Below are positions 42,123-53,562 of a DNA stretch of 64,000 bases, one piece after another. Made by a program: the position numbers and the translations under genes. The stretch covers positions 1,814,630 to 1,878,629 of the forward strand of contig NC_090122.1 of NCBI RefSeq assembly GCF_023973825.1, read 5' to 3'. The notes beneath the pieces were generated by a model, which saw only the letters and a program-made list of their open reading frames with translations, ran no database searches and was not told where the DNA came from. The stretch comes from Plasmodium brasilianum. Taxonomy: Eukaryota; Apicomplexa; Aconoidasida; Haemosporida; Plasmodiidae. Within the stretch, counting starts at the first letter, position 1. Each line of letters starts with the position of its first letter.

Positions 42123-43282
42123 TATAATAAGAAACATGAATATAAAAGGTATGTAAGTTTGTCTTGGGCATTTGTACATACGTGAATACATATATATATA
42201 TATGCATTATATATATGTGTGTTATGATGTATATATATATATATGTGTACCGATAGAAATATACGTAAGTACGCACTTCAAACCCATTTACGCAAAAAAT
42301 TTTCCGCATAGCACTTAAAAATTAAATTGCTGTTACGTTAAATGTTCTACATTTTGATGAATTTTTTTTATTTTTTATTTTTTATTTTTAAATATTTGTA
42401 TTTTTATTATTAGTTAATATACTGGGTTATATTAAAAAAAAAATAATAATAACTCTTCTGAAGTGTTATCATAAGCATAATTTTATGCATAAGGAATGTA
42501 GCATTACAGATCCATAAATCAATTTTAATATATACACATATATGACCACATATGTAATCCATATGCGTATATATATGGATGTATATATGTATACACCTGC
42601 GTGGAGAATTATACACATGTGAGCGCTAACTACAGTAAATAAATAAATACCCTACATATGAAGTTAGACTAAAAACAAGGTAAGGAATAAAACAGATTGT
42701 TCAGTTAGATAAATGTAAAAATTACGGTAATAATAAAAGAGTAGCTAATTATAACCTTCTCATATTTACAATTATCTGGAGATATTACAGTTAAGCTTAA
42801 TTATATATTTAGAGAATTCTTTCTGAGAATAATACCAAAAAAAAAAAAAAAAAAAGAGCTACTATATTTGATCCTATATTTCACTTTATGACGCTGCAGA
42901 ATACTGCAGCATTTTATGAGAAATTTATTGTAATGATAATGGGAAAATTAAAAAAAAAAATAAACATAAAATATATGAAAAATACACATAATATATGAAA
43001 AATTAACATAAATTATATTAAAAATATACATAAAATGAATGAAAAATACACATAAAATGAATGAAAAATACACATAAAATGAACGAAAAATATACATAAA
43101 ATGAACGAAAAATATACATAAAATGAATGAAAAATAAACTTAAAATGAATGAAAAATACACCTAATATAAAATAAAAAATAGATAAAATACTTTGGAACT
43201 ATTTTAAAACCGAGTTTTTAGTTTCACTGTATATAAAATTCTTTACTTAATTCAAATGTTCCAAAAACATTTATTTTATTGT
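42123..43282. other. Intergenic region 3' of the kinesin-like gene
   Basis: Convergent 3' region between the kinesin-like gene (plus) and the small basic gene (minus). It contains (AT)n tracts near 42187-42245, T- and A-runs, and a 22-bp minisatellite at 42965-43165. I see no convincing exon or RNA gene. Confidence 0.65.
42965..43165. repeat. 22-bp minisatellite, about 7-8 copies
   Basis: Unit close to AAAATGAATGAAAAATACACAT. The central six copies differ at only a few positions (GAATG or GAACG; ACACAT or ATACAT) and the copies at the left edge are more decayed. It lies about 120 bp beyond the stop codon of the small basic gene on the minus strand. Confidence 0.85.
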
Positions 43283-43576
43283 TTATTTTTTTTTTTTGTT
43301 GGTAAGTGCAAACTTATCGTGTTATACATGTTATCAAAGAAGAAAAAAAAAAAAGGAAAGAAAAGAAAAGAAAAGATAAAAGGAACAAAATAACAAGATA
43401 ACAAAAAAACAAATAATACTTACCAATTTAGACCATCGTTTATACTCAATCATTTGAACATGGCCACTTTTTGTATATTTTAATGTAAACTTGTAAGGGC
43501 TTTTTACTAAAATTTTTTGTGGACATACAAAAGGGACGAGAGCTTGAGCCTTTTGGGCCTGAGTTTTTATGTACAT
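43283..43576 (-). CDS. Small basic protein, two coding exons, about 60 residues
   Basis: Exon 43576-43424 codes 51 residues of well-mixed sequence (QKAQALVPFVCPQKILVKSP, then YKFTLKYTKSGHVQMIEYKR) and ends in phase 0 at a strong GTAAGT donor. Exon 43312-43283 follows an AAG acceptor and codes FALTNKKKK and a stop. I do not recognise the family; size and charge fit a small ribosomal, RNA-binding or organellar protein, but this is a guess. An acceptor (TATTTAG) lies just before the ATG, and further splice-like sites occur upstream at 43982-43980 (ATG followed by GTGAGA), 44402 and 44531. The start may therefore be in another exon, with the 43745-43925 minisatellite inside the intron. The coding exon is convincing; the full structure is not. 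Confidence 0.6.
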
Positions 43577-44541
43577 ATAGAGCCCTAAATAATTTTAGAG
43601 AGGATTAGGAAATGCTTGTACATATTTGTTAATATTATGTATATAAATGTAAAAAAGAGGAAGACGAAGAAACAAAATATATATATCATAAAATGTTGTA
43701 AATTGTTTTACGTTATAGTATTTTATCTCCATTGTTGTAAATTATATTCCCATATTTTCAATTATTTTTCCATATTTTCAATTATTTTCCCATATTTTCA
43801 ATTATTTTCCCATATTTTCAATTATTTTCCCATATTTTCAATTATTTTCCCATATTTTCAATTATTTTCCCTTATTCTTAATTATTTTCCCTTATTCTTA
43901 ATTATTTTCCCTTATTTTAAATTATCTTAATTGTTGTAAATTATTTTACATTGTCTGCTTTGTTCTGCGAGCCTGTCTCACCATCTTATTAAAATTTTCG
44001 CTGCTTTTATTTTATTCCAAAAAAAAAAAAAGATAAAGGAATAATTTTTTTTTTTTTTTCTCAACTTCAGATGAAGTAATTATATTGATTTAATTTTTTT
44101 TTATATATTCCTTTATGTGTTCTATTTAATTTTATACTGTAAGGGGAAAACAATTCGCTATAATTTTCCCGTAGTCATATTTCGTTTTGTACATGTATAT
44201 GTGCGTATATATGTATGTACAAAAGTAACACGTGTAAACGGCCTATAATTATGCGTCTCAGCGTTTCAAGCTGTTAAGTATATAACTGTTAGTCATTAAT
44301 TTTTTTACAAGTACTCACCTATTTCGTCTACTACCTATTTCTTATGCTACCTACTTCTTCTGCCTCGTTCTTTAACTCCACTTTCCCTTTGTTCTATGAG
44401 AGAAAAATAGGCGTATAAAACAAGAATAAAAGGAAAAATTAAAATAACGAATAAAAAAAAGGCGACGTCGAATCTTAGTAGTAGTGGTGGGTGAACTAAA
44501 AACATAGGATATTCCTGGATAAAACTTACCTACTACTTATA
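43577..44541. other. Region between the small basic gene and the 3006-residue gene, with splice-like sites
   Basis: Divergent 5' region. It holds a 20-bp minisatellite (43745-43925), A/T homopolymers, and on the minus strand a set of splice-like sites: GTAAGT donor at 44531, CTCATAG acceptor before 44402, GTGAGT donor at 44319, and an ATG-GTGAGA at 43982. Together they suggest a spliced minus-strand leader that begins inside or beyond the start of the gene at 44542. Confidence 0.5.
43745..43925. repeat. 20-bp minisatellite, about 9 copies
   Basis: Unit close to CCATATTTTCAATTATTTTC; the downstream three copies carry CTTATTCTTAATTATTTTCC instead. It lies upstream of the coding exon of the small minus-strand gene, probably inside a 5' intron. 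Confidence 0.88.
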
Positions 44542-47500
44542 ATGAAAAAAATAGAAAAAAACCTTATGAGCGATGAAACGAATGAATATAATGCTACATT
44601 GAGTGATTGTAATTCTACTGATTACAATTCTAATTACAAGGAGGGGTATAAGAACAGTGAAAATAATGAAGATACATTTTCAGAAGAGTGTAATACACCA
44701 AAATTTGAAAAGGTAATTGAGAACAATAGAATAAATATAAGAATAAATAAAAACGCAAATACTCAAAATTGCAAAAAAGAAAAATGTAAAAGAAAAACAA
44801 ATAATTCTTTCATTTGTAATCTTGTTAAGAAAATAGAGGATATATATAAAAGACAGCTATTGAATAATAATAATAATATAGAACAAAATGATTGTAAGAC
44901 TCTAATTAAATCTAAATGTAAATGTGCGTCTAAGTGTATGTCTAAATGTAAGTCTTCATTTATGCTCAACGAATATTTGAACGTTGAACCAACTAACAAT
45001 GTATTTTATAGACGTAGAACACCAAATGAAACCTTACATAGTAGTGATTTCAATGGTATAAATTTAAGACCACTTCTAAGATTTAAAAGTCTACACAACT
45101 ACAATAATAACAATGAAATGAGTAAGCTACAACAACAACAAAAAAAAGCTATTATAAAAATATCAAACATAAGTCCATCTCAAAGATTTACAAATAATGG
45201 CATTTATACTAATCAATCTACTCCTTATGGTACACCAGCAAATTTTTTTGGGTTACATAAAAATATAGCTACTGGGAAATTCAATGTTACGAAAAATGAA
45301 GAGTGCAAAAATAGCATACTTCCCTCTCCTTATTTCGACATGTATCATTACAGTAACAAGACAAATAGAAGGCCGTATCGAAGTAGTAACAATCATAAAA
45401 CGCCTCCTGGATATGTGAGATCAGTTCGCGTAGTCCCTGGGTGCAATCCCCTGAGTAAAGTAAAAAACGAGGGTCAGAAAGGAAGAAAATATGAGGGGGA
45501 AAATAGACAAAGAAACGAGGAAATCGAAAAAATGAACAATGAACCCAACTGCTCAAGTCACAACAATATGAACAGGAAAACAAGCAAAATTTGTTTACAT
45601 ATAAATAGGAGAGGAAGACAAAGCAGAAATCGAAGTAAAAACAACGATAAGGATGAAACATGTTCTCATAAAGGATCAGAGGAAGCCAATTGTGATAAAG
45701 AGGCTACTCTATTTACTTGCGATCAAAATTTAAGTAATCGTAATAAAAGATTTGAAGAGAAAAATAAAAGAAGCAAATTTAGAGCTAGTCTATCTGCTCC
45801 TCTAAAAATATGCAATAAGTGGAGTAACATGAAGAGAGGAATTCACAACAATTGTGAGAATTACGAAAATGGTGAAGCGCTTTTTCCACTAAGCTCTATT
45901 AATGGGATATCAATAAATATGAACAAAGGCATAGATGGAAGAGAAATATTTCTTCATACACATAACACTAATAGTAGAGTGGGGGAAAAAGATGATGGAA
46001 ATGACTGTATATTCCCAAGTACACACTGTTACAATATATCTAATAATGAGCACAGATGTAGAAAGTGCAGGAACAGGAAAAAAAGAGACGTCAAAATGGC
46101 ATATGGGGGAATACACCCAGCAAACTATGGACTGTCAGTGCTTAACCATGATATTATTGAGAAGCGGTCGATTCGTAATCCGCAAAATTATAGTAATAGT
46201 AATAGTAGTAGTTATAGTAATGGTAACAATAGTCCACTGGGCGATAGGATGAGTGAAAATAAAAATATTGGGGTTTACATGGAAAGGAGAAGATCAGCTT
46301 TTCCAACTACATTTGATAATTATAACAAGATATATTATTGCGATGGTAAAAAAGGATTCTTAAAAAAAATTGATGGGAAGAAAATACAGAGAAATGAATC
46401 TCATCCTTGTGAACAACATGAAAATGAAAGTAATGACAACGGAAAATATTTAAAAATTGTGGGGAACGGCACTTCATACATACAAATAGAAGATAATAAA
46501 TATGGCAAATCGAATAACTCTGGCATTTTTTTGGACCAACGTAACTATAAAAGCTTGCACGATGTAAATGACAATAAAACGATCAGATATGCAGAAGGGA
46601 AAATGCATGCCAATGAAATGGAAGCACATGAAGAGGGGAAAAAGGAAAAACAAGTAGGATCCCTTCACAATAGCAGAATAAGAAGTAGCAGTAGAAGTAA
46701 CAGTAACAGTGACTGCCGTCAAGACGCGCTGATCCCGATGGATTATAAAATTGTAAAATATGTAGACTCGAGGGGCACTAGTAAAAATTGCATAGAGGAG
46801 GACGTACATATAGTAGATGGTAAAAAGAGAATACATAATAATTGTATGATTCCCCTTATTAATGATGGCTCTTTTACAAGAAAATGTAAATATCAAAACT
46901 TAAAAACAATTACTATTCGCTCAGATAGCAAGAGCTCATGCGATAAGAAAGGGTTAAGATGTAAAGAAGCATGTATAAAAAGTGGAAGACTAAAGTTTAG
47001 AAAAGATACCTTTTACAATAACGAAAAAAAATATAATTCGAAGAATAATGAATTATATTCACATAAAGATAATATGGAAAAGTTCAAAATAGTACAATGT
47101 TATAAGGGGGATGGAGAACATGTGTTACTCGATCCTTTATATCGTTTTCGTTGTGATAAACTGAAGGAAGAAGAAACTCTAAACTTAAATAAAATTAAAA
47201 GAAATTTAAAAAATTTAACTAGCGAAAAACCAAAGGAAATATGTTCTAATACAATACTACAAATACAGGATGAACAAAATGGAATGAAAGCTAAACTGTG
47301 CAATGTGGCTGATGCCCCAAGTAATAATAATAATACTAAAATCAGTAGCCAAATGACGAGATGTATATCTAAGAGAGCATTACCAAATAGATTAAATAGG
47401 CTGGATATTCCAAATATGTATGAAACTGATACGAACAATAATGAAAAAGGAAGAGTTAATGAAAGTTACTACCACAATAAAGACAGCAGCAGCAGATGTT

Positions 47501-50500
47501 GCTTAAATAGCGGGAGAGCAAATAAACGCATAAGTAAAAGAAATAAATTCGAAGGAAACTATAAATATTACTCTAAATGCCCTTTGAAACGTATTTCACC
47601 TTCCATGGATGATAATGTAAATAAAAAACGAATAGGCAAAAGGTGTAGAAGTGACTACGGCTACTGTTTTAACGCAGTTAATGAAGAGCAAAACTATAAT
47701 TTAAGTGATGGGCATTCAAAATATTCTGACAAAATGGTTGAGGGTAGTAAAAGTATTAATAGCTATCATCCTACTTCTAACATGTTCGAAAAAAGAAAAA
47801 ACAAAAAAAAGGAAGACAAACAATTCATATCGTCCAGAAAAGCGAGGCAGTTAAACAGTACTATCAATGAATGTCATAACAAACTATCAGCGGAAAATTG
47901 TTATGATAAATACGATATGCAGTGTTCACAAAATGGAAGTAGCTCCGTTCTTGCAGGTGAGAATGAGCATTCACAAGGAAGTATAGATAAAGGAGGAAGA
48001 GAAGGAAGGATGAGAGAAAAAATTATACGGAACGAAGAATTTTTAGGAAAGGAGAAGATTATAGATATGGACAAAGTGCTGAGGGAACCTACTATAGGTA
48101 GAACTTCTACAAGCATAAGCAAAATATGTGAAACTGATACCTACGGTTGTATAGATGGCTATACTAAAAATCAGCTATGTGATATAAGACTATTACGAGG
48201 AAATTTTTCGCATCAAGAAAAAAAAAGAGAAATAAAGAACTCATATAGCTACACTAATAGATCATCGAAAGGAGGAAATAGCACATTGTATGCAGTGGGA
48301 AGATATCCAGTTGTAGTAAAAGATGAACAAAGAGATAAAATGAAAATGTGCAATATTCCTAGTACGAGAAGTATATATCATGGAAAAAATTCATCCATAC
48401 ACATGAAAAAAAAAAGTATGTTAGGAAAATATAGATCTAATTTGGATGATGTTGAGTTAGAGCATAATTCATATTCCAATAAAGTACATGAAACGGAAAG
48501 ACAATCAAATCAAAGGATGAGATGTTATTCCAGTGAAGGTGAGAAAAGTATATGTAATGTGGATTCAAAATTGGATAAATTGTATTCTACGCAAGATGGA
48601 TTTTCTAGATGTGTACATAAAAATGGGGGGGCATATAAAAAAGAGAGCACAAAATGTTGCCACCATAACTCGGACAGTAACAACAGTATGAGCAATAATT
48701 TAAAATCAAAATCAAAAGATGATAAATTATCATATATACTATCGAGCAATAAATTTATTAGAGCACAAAGGAAAAAGAAGAGGGGAGCGTTAGAAGGCTT
48801 TGTTTGCGAGGGGGAGTGTAATAACTTATTAAGGAATGGTAGAGAAATGGTAAAGCATTCGAATGGAGATAAACATGGGGAACCACCCAAAAATGTTTTA
48901 TATAATGAACATAGAAGTGGTACAAGTGTTAGAAGAGGTGTAAGTGTCAGAAGCAGTAATCGTGGTAGAAGCGATAAACGGGGGAACTCCACTGAGCTTA
49001 AGAGAAGAATCCCCGATTTAGTTAATCACGAAGAAAGATATTACACAAAAAACAATATTTACGATTCTGCAGGGGTAAGAAGTGAAAATGACAGTAAATA
49101 TCATTCTAATGAAAGAAGGCTTTATCGAAAGGAAAGGAATCATACATATGGAAATGACTACAAAGGAAAAAGTACAAAATGTTCAAGTAAGTCCAAGGGT
49201 TATGGAACAACAAAATATGCTAATGATATGAATAATAATGAAGAAGCCAAATATAAAAATGAAAGAAAAAAAAGAGAGTTTCTACAATATAACAATTCTT
49301 ACAGTTCTAACCATAGTAGAAATAGATCATTGTATGAGAAAAATATAAGTCCTTGTAATTCGCATAAACAAGATTTTCATTTTAGCACTTCACGAAATTG
49401 CGATAGCAACACATACAACTTGAATGAAAAATTAAGTGATATAAATGTGCCTACTGTGATTTTAAAAAAACCAACGATAATAATTAGCGATAATAGTAAT
49501 GGTGATAAAGAAGAGAAAAAAGAATTTGGGAAAAAAAATATTTTTACTTGTTCGTATGTTAATGAAAATTATAATCCTAAGGAAAAAGTACATTCTAGTA
49601 GTATTCATTCTAAAGAAGGCAACAATATGGATCATTATTACTCATCTGAATTTCATAATCGAAAAAACGAACTTTCTAAAAATAGGGAAAATATCATTAG
49701 CCAAAATGCGCATGAAAAAAGCACAAATGATATTTATAGGATTAACTGCACAAGTAAAGAGGAAAATGATCTAAGCGTAAAAAAAATGAACAGGTCAAAA
49801 TTATCATACATCTTATATGATGAGCATGATGATATGGGTAAGAATAATAACAAGTTTTTCAAATTTAAGAAAAAAAAAAAATATGATACAACCGATGAAC
49901 AGTTAAGATATAAAATTGCAACATCTACTGGTAGCAGCCATGATAAAAAGGAATCATCAACAAAATCAAGAATAATAAACGAGCCCATAAGGGGTGTAAA
50001 ACGTGAATTATATATTAGTACGAATGAGGAAAATAGATATTTTCGTGAGCAAAAAAATAGCAGTGTAGAAAAAGATCGTGAATATATAAAAAGCATTAAC
50101 CGGTCATTAAGTTCTCACCCAACAAATTACGAAAACGTAGAAAAAAATTCGAAAAATGGTAACTTAAGTATGCATATATATAATAGTAAGAACATTGATA
50201 ATGTTTTCTTACACAGAGAGAAAAGAAAAAGTAGTGAATCAATTTGTCGAAAGGTTAGCAGCAATTTAAGGGAAGAGCACATATTTCCAGATACAGAAAC
50301 TGATCGATCAAAAATATCCTCAAAGGGGAAAAGGAACGCGCAAATAAATACGGATGAGAAAAAACACATTTGTGCAGATAATTATAACACTATAAATAGT
50401 GGACTTTTTGAGGCAGATGAAAAAATTTTACAAACAGATTCGCTAAAAAGAAGAAATTCGGGAAAACTCATGGATGGTCAACTAGTAGGAAGCCACCACA

Positions 50501-53500
50501 CAGACAGTGTTGAACGCCCTCTCAGCAGTAACATAGATGTGCAAAATTATAGTAGAAGCTATATAAATATGAATAGTAAAAATTTACATATAGGATGCAC
50601 AAAATTAAGCACTGATGATTATAGAACATTAATATGTAGGAAAAACAGTTTGTCATCTACTAGTGCGAATTGTGACAATGAACAAACGGAGGGAAGTAAT
50701 GAGGACTTTTGCAAAAGTGCAAAAGATATATATCTCAAAAGGCAATCTGAAAATAGCCTTAAATCACGTAAACAAAAGAGTATATCATATAATAATAAAT
50801 GGGAAAGTAAAGATAAACTTGGAAACAACATGAACACAAAAAAGGGAAGCGGATTGGTGTATCACAAAGAAGGTCTATTTGATGGAGGAACAAACACAGA
50901 TCTATCTTATCGAAGAAATAAGTACTCTATCAAAAAATGCATAAATTCATTTACTCCTCAACATGATAATACAGAGAGGGGAAATCACGATAATACCGAT
51001 AGATATGACGATATGGATAATTACAGTGATAATTATAATGATAACTACGAATGTATTAATAGAGGTGCTTCTTCACAAATAAATGGGGATAAAGAAAAAA
51101 GATTGACGGATTCGCATAATAATAACTCGTTTAAAATTAAAAATAAAGGAAATATGAATAATCATAGAAGAGGAAAGGGACAAAAAATTATCCATGCGTT
51201 ACACTATAATAACTATTCCGATTCAGAAAAATGCAAAAGTTCCAACGTCAATACAAGTGATCATATATCTAGAGGAAATATTATGAATAGTTCAAGTGAA
51301 TATTTAAATTGTCATAATACAAATGGAAGTCTTACATCAACAGTGAATAAAGCATTTGAAAAAAAAAAAAAAATTAGATCAAAATGTAGCTCAGATTCTA
51401 AAAGTGTCGAAGAAATACGATATTCTAATAGTAGAGAAAATAAAAATTTTAAAAATAGTATATCAGGATATAATAAAGAAATGGAAAACTATGACAACAA
51501 TAACTTGCGTAATGCACATACAAAACTTTCATCTGAGTCAGACAAAAAGTGGAGTGAAAAAAAAAGTAAATCAAAAAATATGAACAATTATCACAGTAAT
51601 ATACATACCTGTAAGGCTATGAGCAATGAGAAAAAATTAACAATTAATTCTTTTAATGAAAATATATTATCTGAAAAGGATGAAGTGAATGATAAGTATT
51701 CATTTAATAAGAGCTTAAATTTGAGTAAGACAATGAATAAATTTGATCAAAATAAAGCAAGCAATAGTATAGTACTAAAAGAAGAAGAAAAAGGAAAAGG
51801 TACAAATTGTAGCAATTCCATAATATTTAATTCGGTAAATGGTCAGATGAGCCAAGGAATACAAAACGCATGCAAAGGTCAGGTGATTAGTTATTTAACA
51901 GACAATAAGGCCGATAATAACGGAAAAAGAACAGACAATTATAACTGTGCAATGTATAACGTGGCAGGAGATGAGGGGAATGCAAATGTTAGTGCAAATG
52001 TAGGTAAAAGTGAGAGCCATATTAAAATTCAAACTGAAGGAGATGCAGTAAAAAGGGAAATGAGTTCAGAATATTGCCCAATGAATTGTTTTAATATAGG
52101 TGAGGATAAAAATATACCAAGAAAACCGCTTAACAGTGTCTTAGGTTTAAAAGAGGCAAATGATTACATGAAGAATGAGCTAAACTACTACTTAACTAAT
52201 AGTATAAAAAATGAAAATGCTCATGAGGACACGACAAAAAAAATGGATTGTACACCCTCAAGTTTTAATATGGTAAATGATATAAAAAATAGTGTACATA
52301 ATGAAGAGCCTATAAAAAACATATACAATACTAGTAATATTGTAGACAAATCGTATTTTTGCGTAAGGGATAACAGAGAAATATTTAATACCTTAAACAG
52401 TGGTGAAATAAACTGCATACATGAAAATATTAATAACAGTGTTAGTAATGGTAATAGGAACAGCAGTGATAACATTGACGGTAACGGTAGTAATAGTAGT
52501 AGCGCTAACAGTAATGGCAACAGTGGGTATAGCAGCGTATGCATCAGAAAAAATAATAGTAACGCCTCCGATATAGCCACTGCACACAATAGCAGTACAC
52601 CCGTTGGTAGTGGCATTCCTGTGACTACTAATGCATATCCAAATGGTACATGTCTAAGTGAAGAAAGAGGAAATCCAATCTGTTTTAATGGAAACGGAAA
52701 TGTATTTACATGTATTAATTCAAATGAAAGAGAACAAATAAAATTTACTAACCCTGCATTTAGAATTTCAAGTGATAGTGAATTAAGAAAAGGATATCAT
52801 AATAACGTATATTATGACGATATCAATAGGAATCAAAATGTAAGTGTTCCTCCACTTACTAGTACTACTAATACGAATAATAGTATGATTTATCAAATGC
52901 CCCCCAGTTACCATCTGATGAATAAACGTTCTATATACGGCAACGCGATTAATCCGACGTCGACGGCGCCTGAACCGGCAACTAGGAGCATTATATTCAA
53001 TTATAATAGGACTAGCAATAATGATAATAATATTAATAGTGAATATATGAACGGAAAAAATATTAGCAGTAATAATATTATCAGTAATAATATTAGCCGT
53101 AATATTATTAACGGCAATAATAATGATCCTAATTTAGTTATTAACCCTAGCCTAGTGAACGGTAACGGTTCAGGTGGAACGTACTATTATAGTAAAGCCT
53201 TCAGTACGGGTAACCTACATAATGAACATTTTAAGAATAATATATTTTACACGAAATTTGCAAGTAATGATAACAATTATAGCGATAATAAGAACAATAT
53301 ATTACTAAACAGACTTGTGAATAACAATAATGAAGGGAGTGATTCACCTATTAATATCCCTGAAGCTCAAGGTATACTTGATCCTAATTTTAGTAAAATA
53401 AATAATACAGTTCAAATGAATAACACAAAAATGCAAAATATAATTAATAATAATTATGCTAATTTACGTAATAACCCTCTTGTTAATAATAATATGAAGA

Positions 53501-53562
53501 ATCAAAATATTTTCTATGATATCAATGGAAAAGCATATATGCACTCTGTGGTAACGGCATAA
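44542..53562 (+). CDS. Large basic protein of unknown function, 3006 residues
   Basis: One uninterrupted frame from the ATG at 44542. I recognise no domain. The N-terminal 300 residues look most conserved: a Cys cluster with C126, C128, C132 and C136 spaced by Lys/Ser, then motifs such as NVFYRRRTPNETLHSSDFNG and NGINLRPLLRFKSL, a QQQQ run, STPYGTPANFFGLHKN and NHKTPPGYVRSVRVVPG. The body is Lys/Ser/Asn-rich and basic with many short SRSN-type patches but few long tandem repeats. The last 400 residues become Asn/Ser/Gly-rich and end in YDINGKAYMHSVVTA. No signal peptide or membrane segment is evident. A minus-strand splice donor (44531) lies 11 bp before the start codon, so the 5' end may overlap an antisense transcript. 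It is real by length; function cannot be stated. Confidence 0.88.
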   Translation: MKKIEKNLMSDETNEYNATLSDCNSTDYNSNYKEGYKNSENNEDTFSEECNTPKFEKVIENNRINIRINKNANTQNCKKEKCKRKTNNSFICNLVKKIEDIYKRQLLNNNNNIEQNDCKTLIKSKCKCASKCMSKCKSSFMLNEYLNVEPTNNVFYRRRTPNETLHSSDFNGINLRPLLRFKSLHNYNNNNEMSKLQQQQKKAIIKISNISPSQRFTNNGIYTNQSTPYGTPANFFGLHKNIATGKFNVTKNEECKNSILPSPYFDMYHYSNKTNRRPYRSSNNHKTPPGYVRSVRVVPGCNPLSKVKNEGQKGRKYEGENRQRNEEIEKMNNEPNCSSHNNMNRKTSKICLHINRRGRQSRNRSKNNDKDETCSHKGSEEANCDKEATLFTCDQNLSNRNKRFEEKNKRSKFRASLSAPLKICNKWSNMKRGIHNNCENYENGEALFPLSSINGISINMNKGIDGREIFLHTHNTNSRVGEKDDGNDCIFPSTHCYNISNNEHRCRKCRNRKKRDVKMAYGGIHPANYGLSVLNHDIIEKRSIRNPQNYSNSNSSSYSNGNNSPLGDRMSENKNIGVYMERRRSAFPTTFDNYNKIYYCDGKKGFLKKIDGKKIQRNESHPCEQHENESNDNGKYLKIVGNGTSYIQIEDNKYGKSNNSGIFLDQRNYKSLHDVNDNKTIRYAEGKMHANEMEAHEEGKKEKQVGSLHNSRIRSSSRSNSNSDCRQDALIPMDYKIVKYVDSRGTSKNCIEEDVHIVDGKKRIHNNCMIPLINDGSFTRKCKYQNLKTITIRSDSKSSCDKKGLRCKEACIKSGRLKFRKDTFYNNEKKYNSKNNELYSHKDNMEKFKIVQCYKGDGEHVLLDPLYRFRCDKLKEEETLNLNKIKRNLKNLTSEKPKEICSNTILQIQDEQNGMKAKLCNVADAPSNNNNTKISSQMTRCISKRALPNRLNRLDIPNMYETDTNNNEKGRVNESYYHNKDSSSRCCLNSGRANKRISKRNKFEGNYKYYSKCPLKRISPSMDDNVNKKRIGKRCRSDYGYCFNAVNEEQNYNLSDGHSKYSDKMVEGSKSINSYHPTSNMFEKRKNKKKEDKQFISSRKARQLNSTINECHNKLSAENCYDKYDMQCSQNGSSSVLAGENEHSQGSIDKGGREGRMREKIIRNEEFLGKEKIIDMDKVLREPTIGRTSTSISKICETDTYGCIDGYTKNQLCDIRLLRGNFSHQEKKREIKNSYSYTNRSSKGGNSTLYAVGRYPVVVKDEQRDKMKMCNIPSTRSIYHGKNSSIHMKKKSMLGKYRSNLDDVELEHNSYSNKVHETERQSNQRMRCYSSEGEKSICNVDSKLDKLYSTQDGFSRCVHKNGGAYKKESTKCCHHNSDSNNSMSNNLKSKSKDDKLSYILSSNKFIRAQRKKKRGALEGFVCEGECNNLLRNGREMVKHSNGDKHGEPPKNVLYNEHRSGTSVRRGVSVRSSNRGRSDKRGNSTELKRRIPDLVNHEERYYTKNNIYDSAGVRSENDSKYHSNERRLYRKERNHTYGNDYKGKSTKCSSKSKGYGTTKYANDMNNNEEAKYKNERKKREFLQYNNSYSSNHSRNRSLYEKNISPCNSHKQDFHFSTSRNCDSNTYNLNEKLSDINVPTVILKKPTIIISDNSNGDKEEKKEFGKKNIFTCSYVNENYNPKEKVHSSSIHSKEGNNMDHYYSSEFHNRKNELSKNRENIISQNAHEKSTNDIYRINCTSKEENDLSVKKMNRSKLSYILYDEHDDMGKNNNKFFKFKKKKKYDTTDEQLRYKIATSTGSSHDKKESSTKSRIINEPIRGVKRELYISTNEENRYFREQKNSSVEKDREYIKSINRSLSSHPTNYENVEKNSKNGNLSMHIYNSKNIDNVFLHREKRKSSESICRKVSSNLREEHIFPDTETDRSKISSKGKRNAQINTDEKKHICADNYNTINSGLFEADEKILQTDSLKRRNSGKLMDGQLVGSHHTDSVERPLSSNIDVQNYSRSYINMNSKNLHIGCTKLSTDDYRTLICRKNSLSSTSANCDNEQTEGSNEDFCKSAKDIYLKRQSENSLKSRKQKSISYNNKWESKDKLGNNMNTKKGSGLVYHKEGLFDGGTNTDLSYRRNKYSIKKCINSFTPQHDNTERGNHDNTDRYDDMDNYSDNYNDNYECINRGASSQINGDKEKRLTDSHNNNSFKIKNKGNMNNHRRGKGQKIIHALHYNNYSDSEKCKSSNVNTSDHISRGNIMNSSSEYLNCHNTNGSLTSTVNKAFEKKKKIRSKCSSDSKSVEEIRYSNSRENKNFKNSISGYNKEMENYDNNNLRNAHTKLSSESDKKWSEKKSKSKNMNNYHSNIHTCKAMSNEKKLTINSFNENILSEKDEVNDKYSFNKSLNLSKTMNKFDQNKASNSIVLKEEEKGKGTNCSNSIIFNSVNGQMSQGIQNACKGQVISYLTDNKADNNGKRTDNYNCAMYNVAGDEGNANVSANVGKSESHIKIQTEGDAVKREMSSEYCPMNCFNIGEDKNIPRKPLNSVLGLKEANDYMKNELNYYLTNSIKNENAHEDTTKKMDCTPSSFNMVNDIKNSVHNEEPIKNIYNTSNIVDKSYFCVRDNREIFNTLNSGEINCIHENINNSVSNGNRNSSDNIDGNGSNSSSANSNGNSGYSSVCIRKNNSNASDIATAHNSSTPVGSGIPVTTNAYPNGTCLSEERGNPICFNGNGNVFTCINSNEREQIKFTNPAFRISSDSELRKGYHNNVYYDDINRNQNVSVPPLTSTTNTNNSMIYQMPPSYHLMNKRSIYGNAINPTSTAPEPATRSIIFNYNRTSNNDNNINSEYMNGKNISSNNIISNNISRNIINGNNNDPNLVINPSLVNGNGSGGTYYYSKAFSTGNLHNEHFKNNIFYTKFASNDNNYSDNKNNILLNRLVNNNNEGSDSPINIPEAQGILDPNFSKINNTVQMNNTKMQNIINNNYANLRNNPLVNNNMKNQNIFYDINGKAYMHSVVTA

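Noticed and set aside
43616..43930. Plus-strand frame with FPYFQLF-type repeats
   Set aside because: Product of the 20-bp minisatellite; no coding bias outside the repeat.
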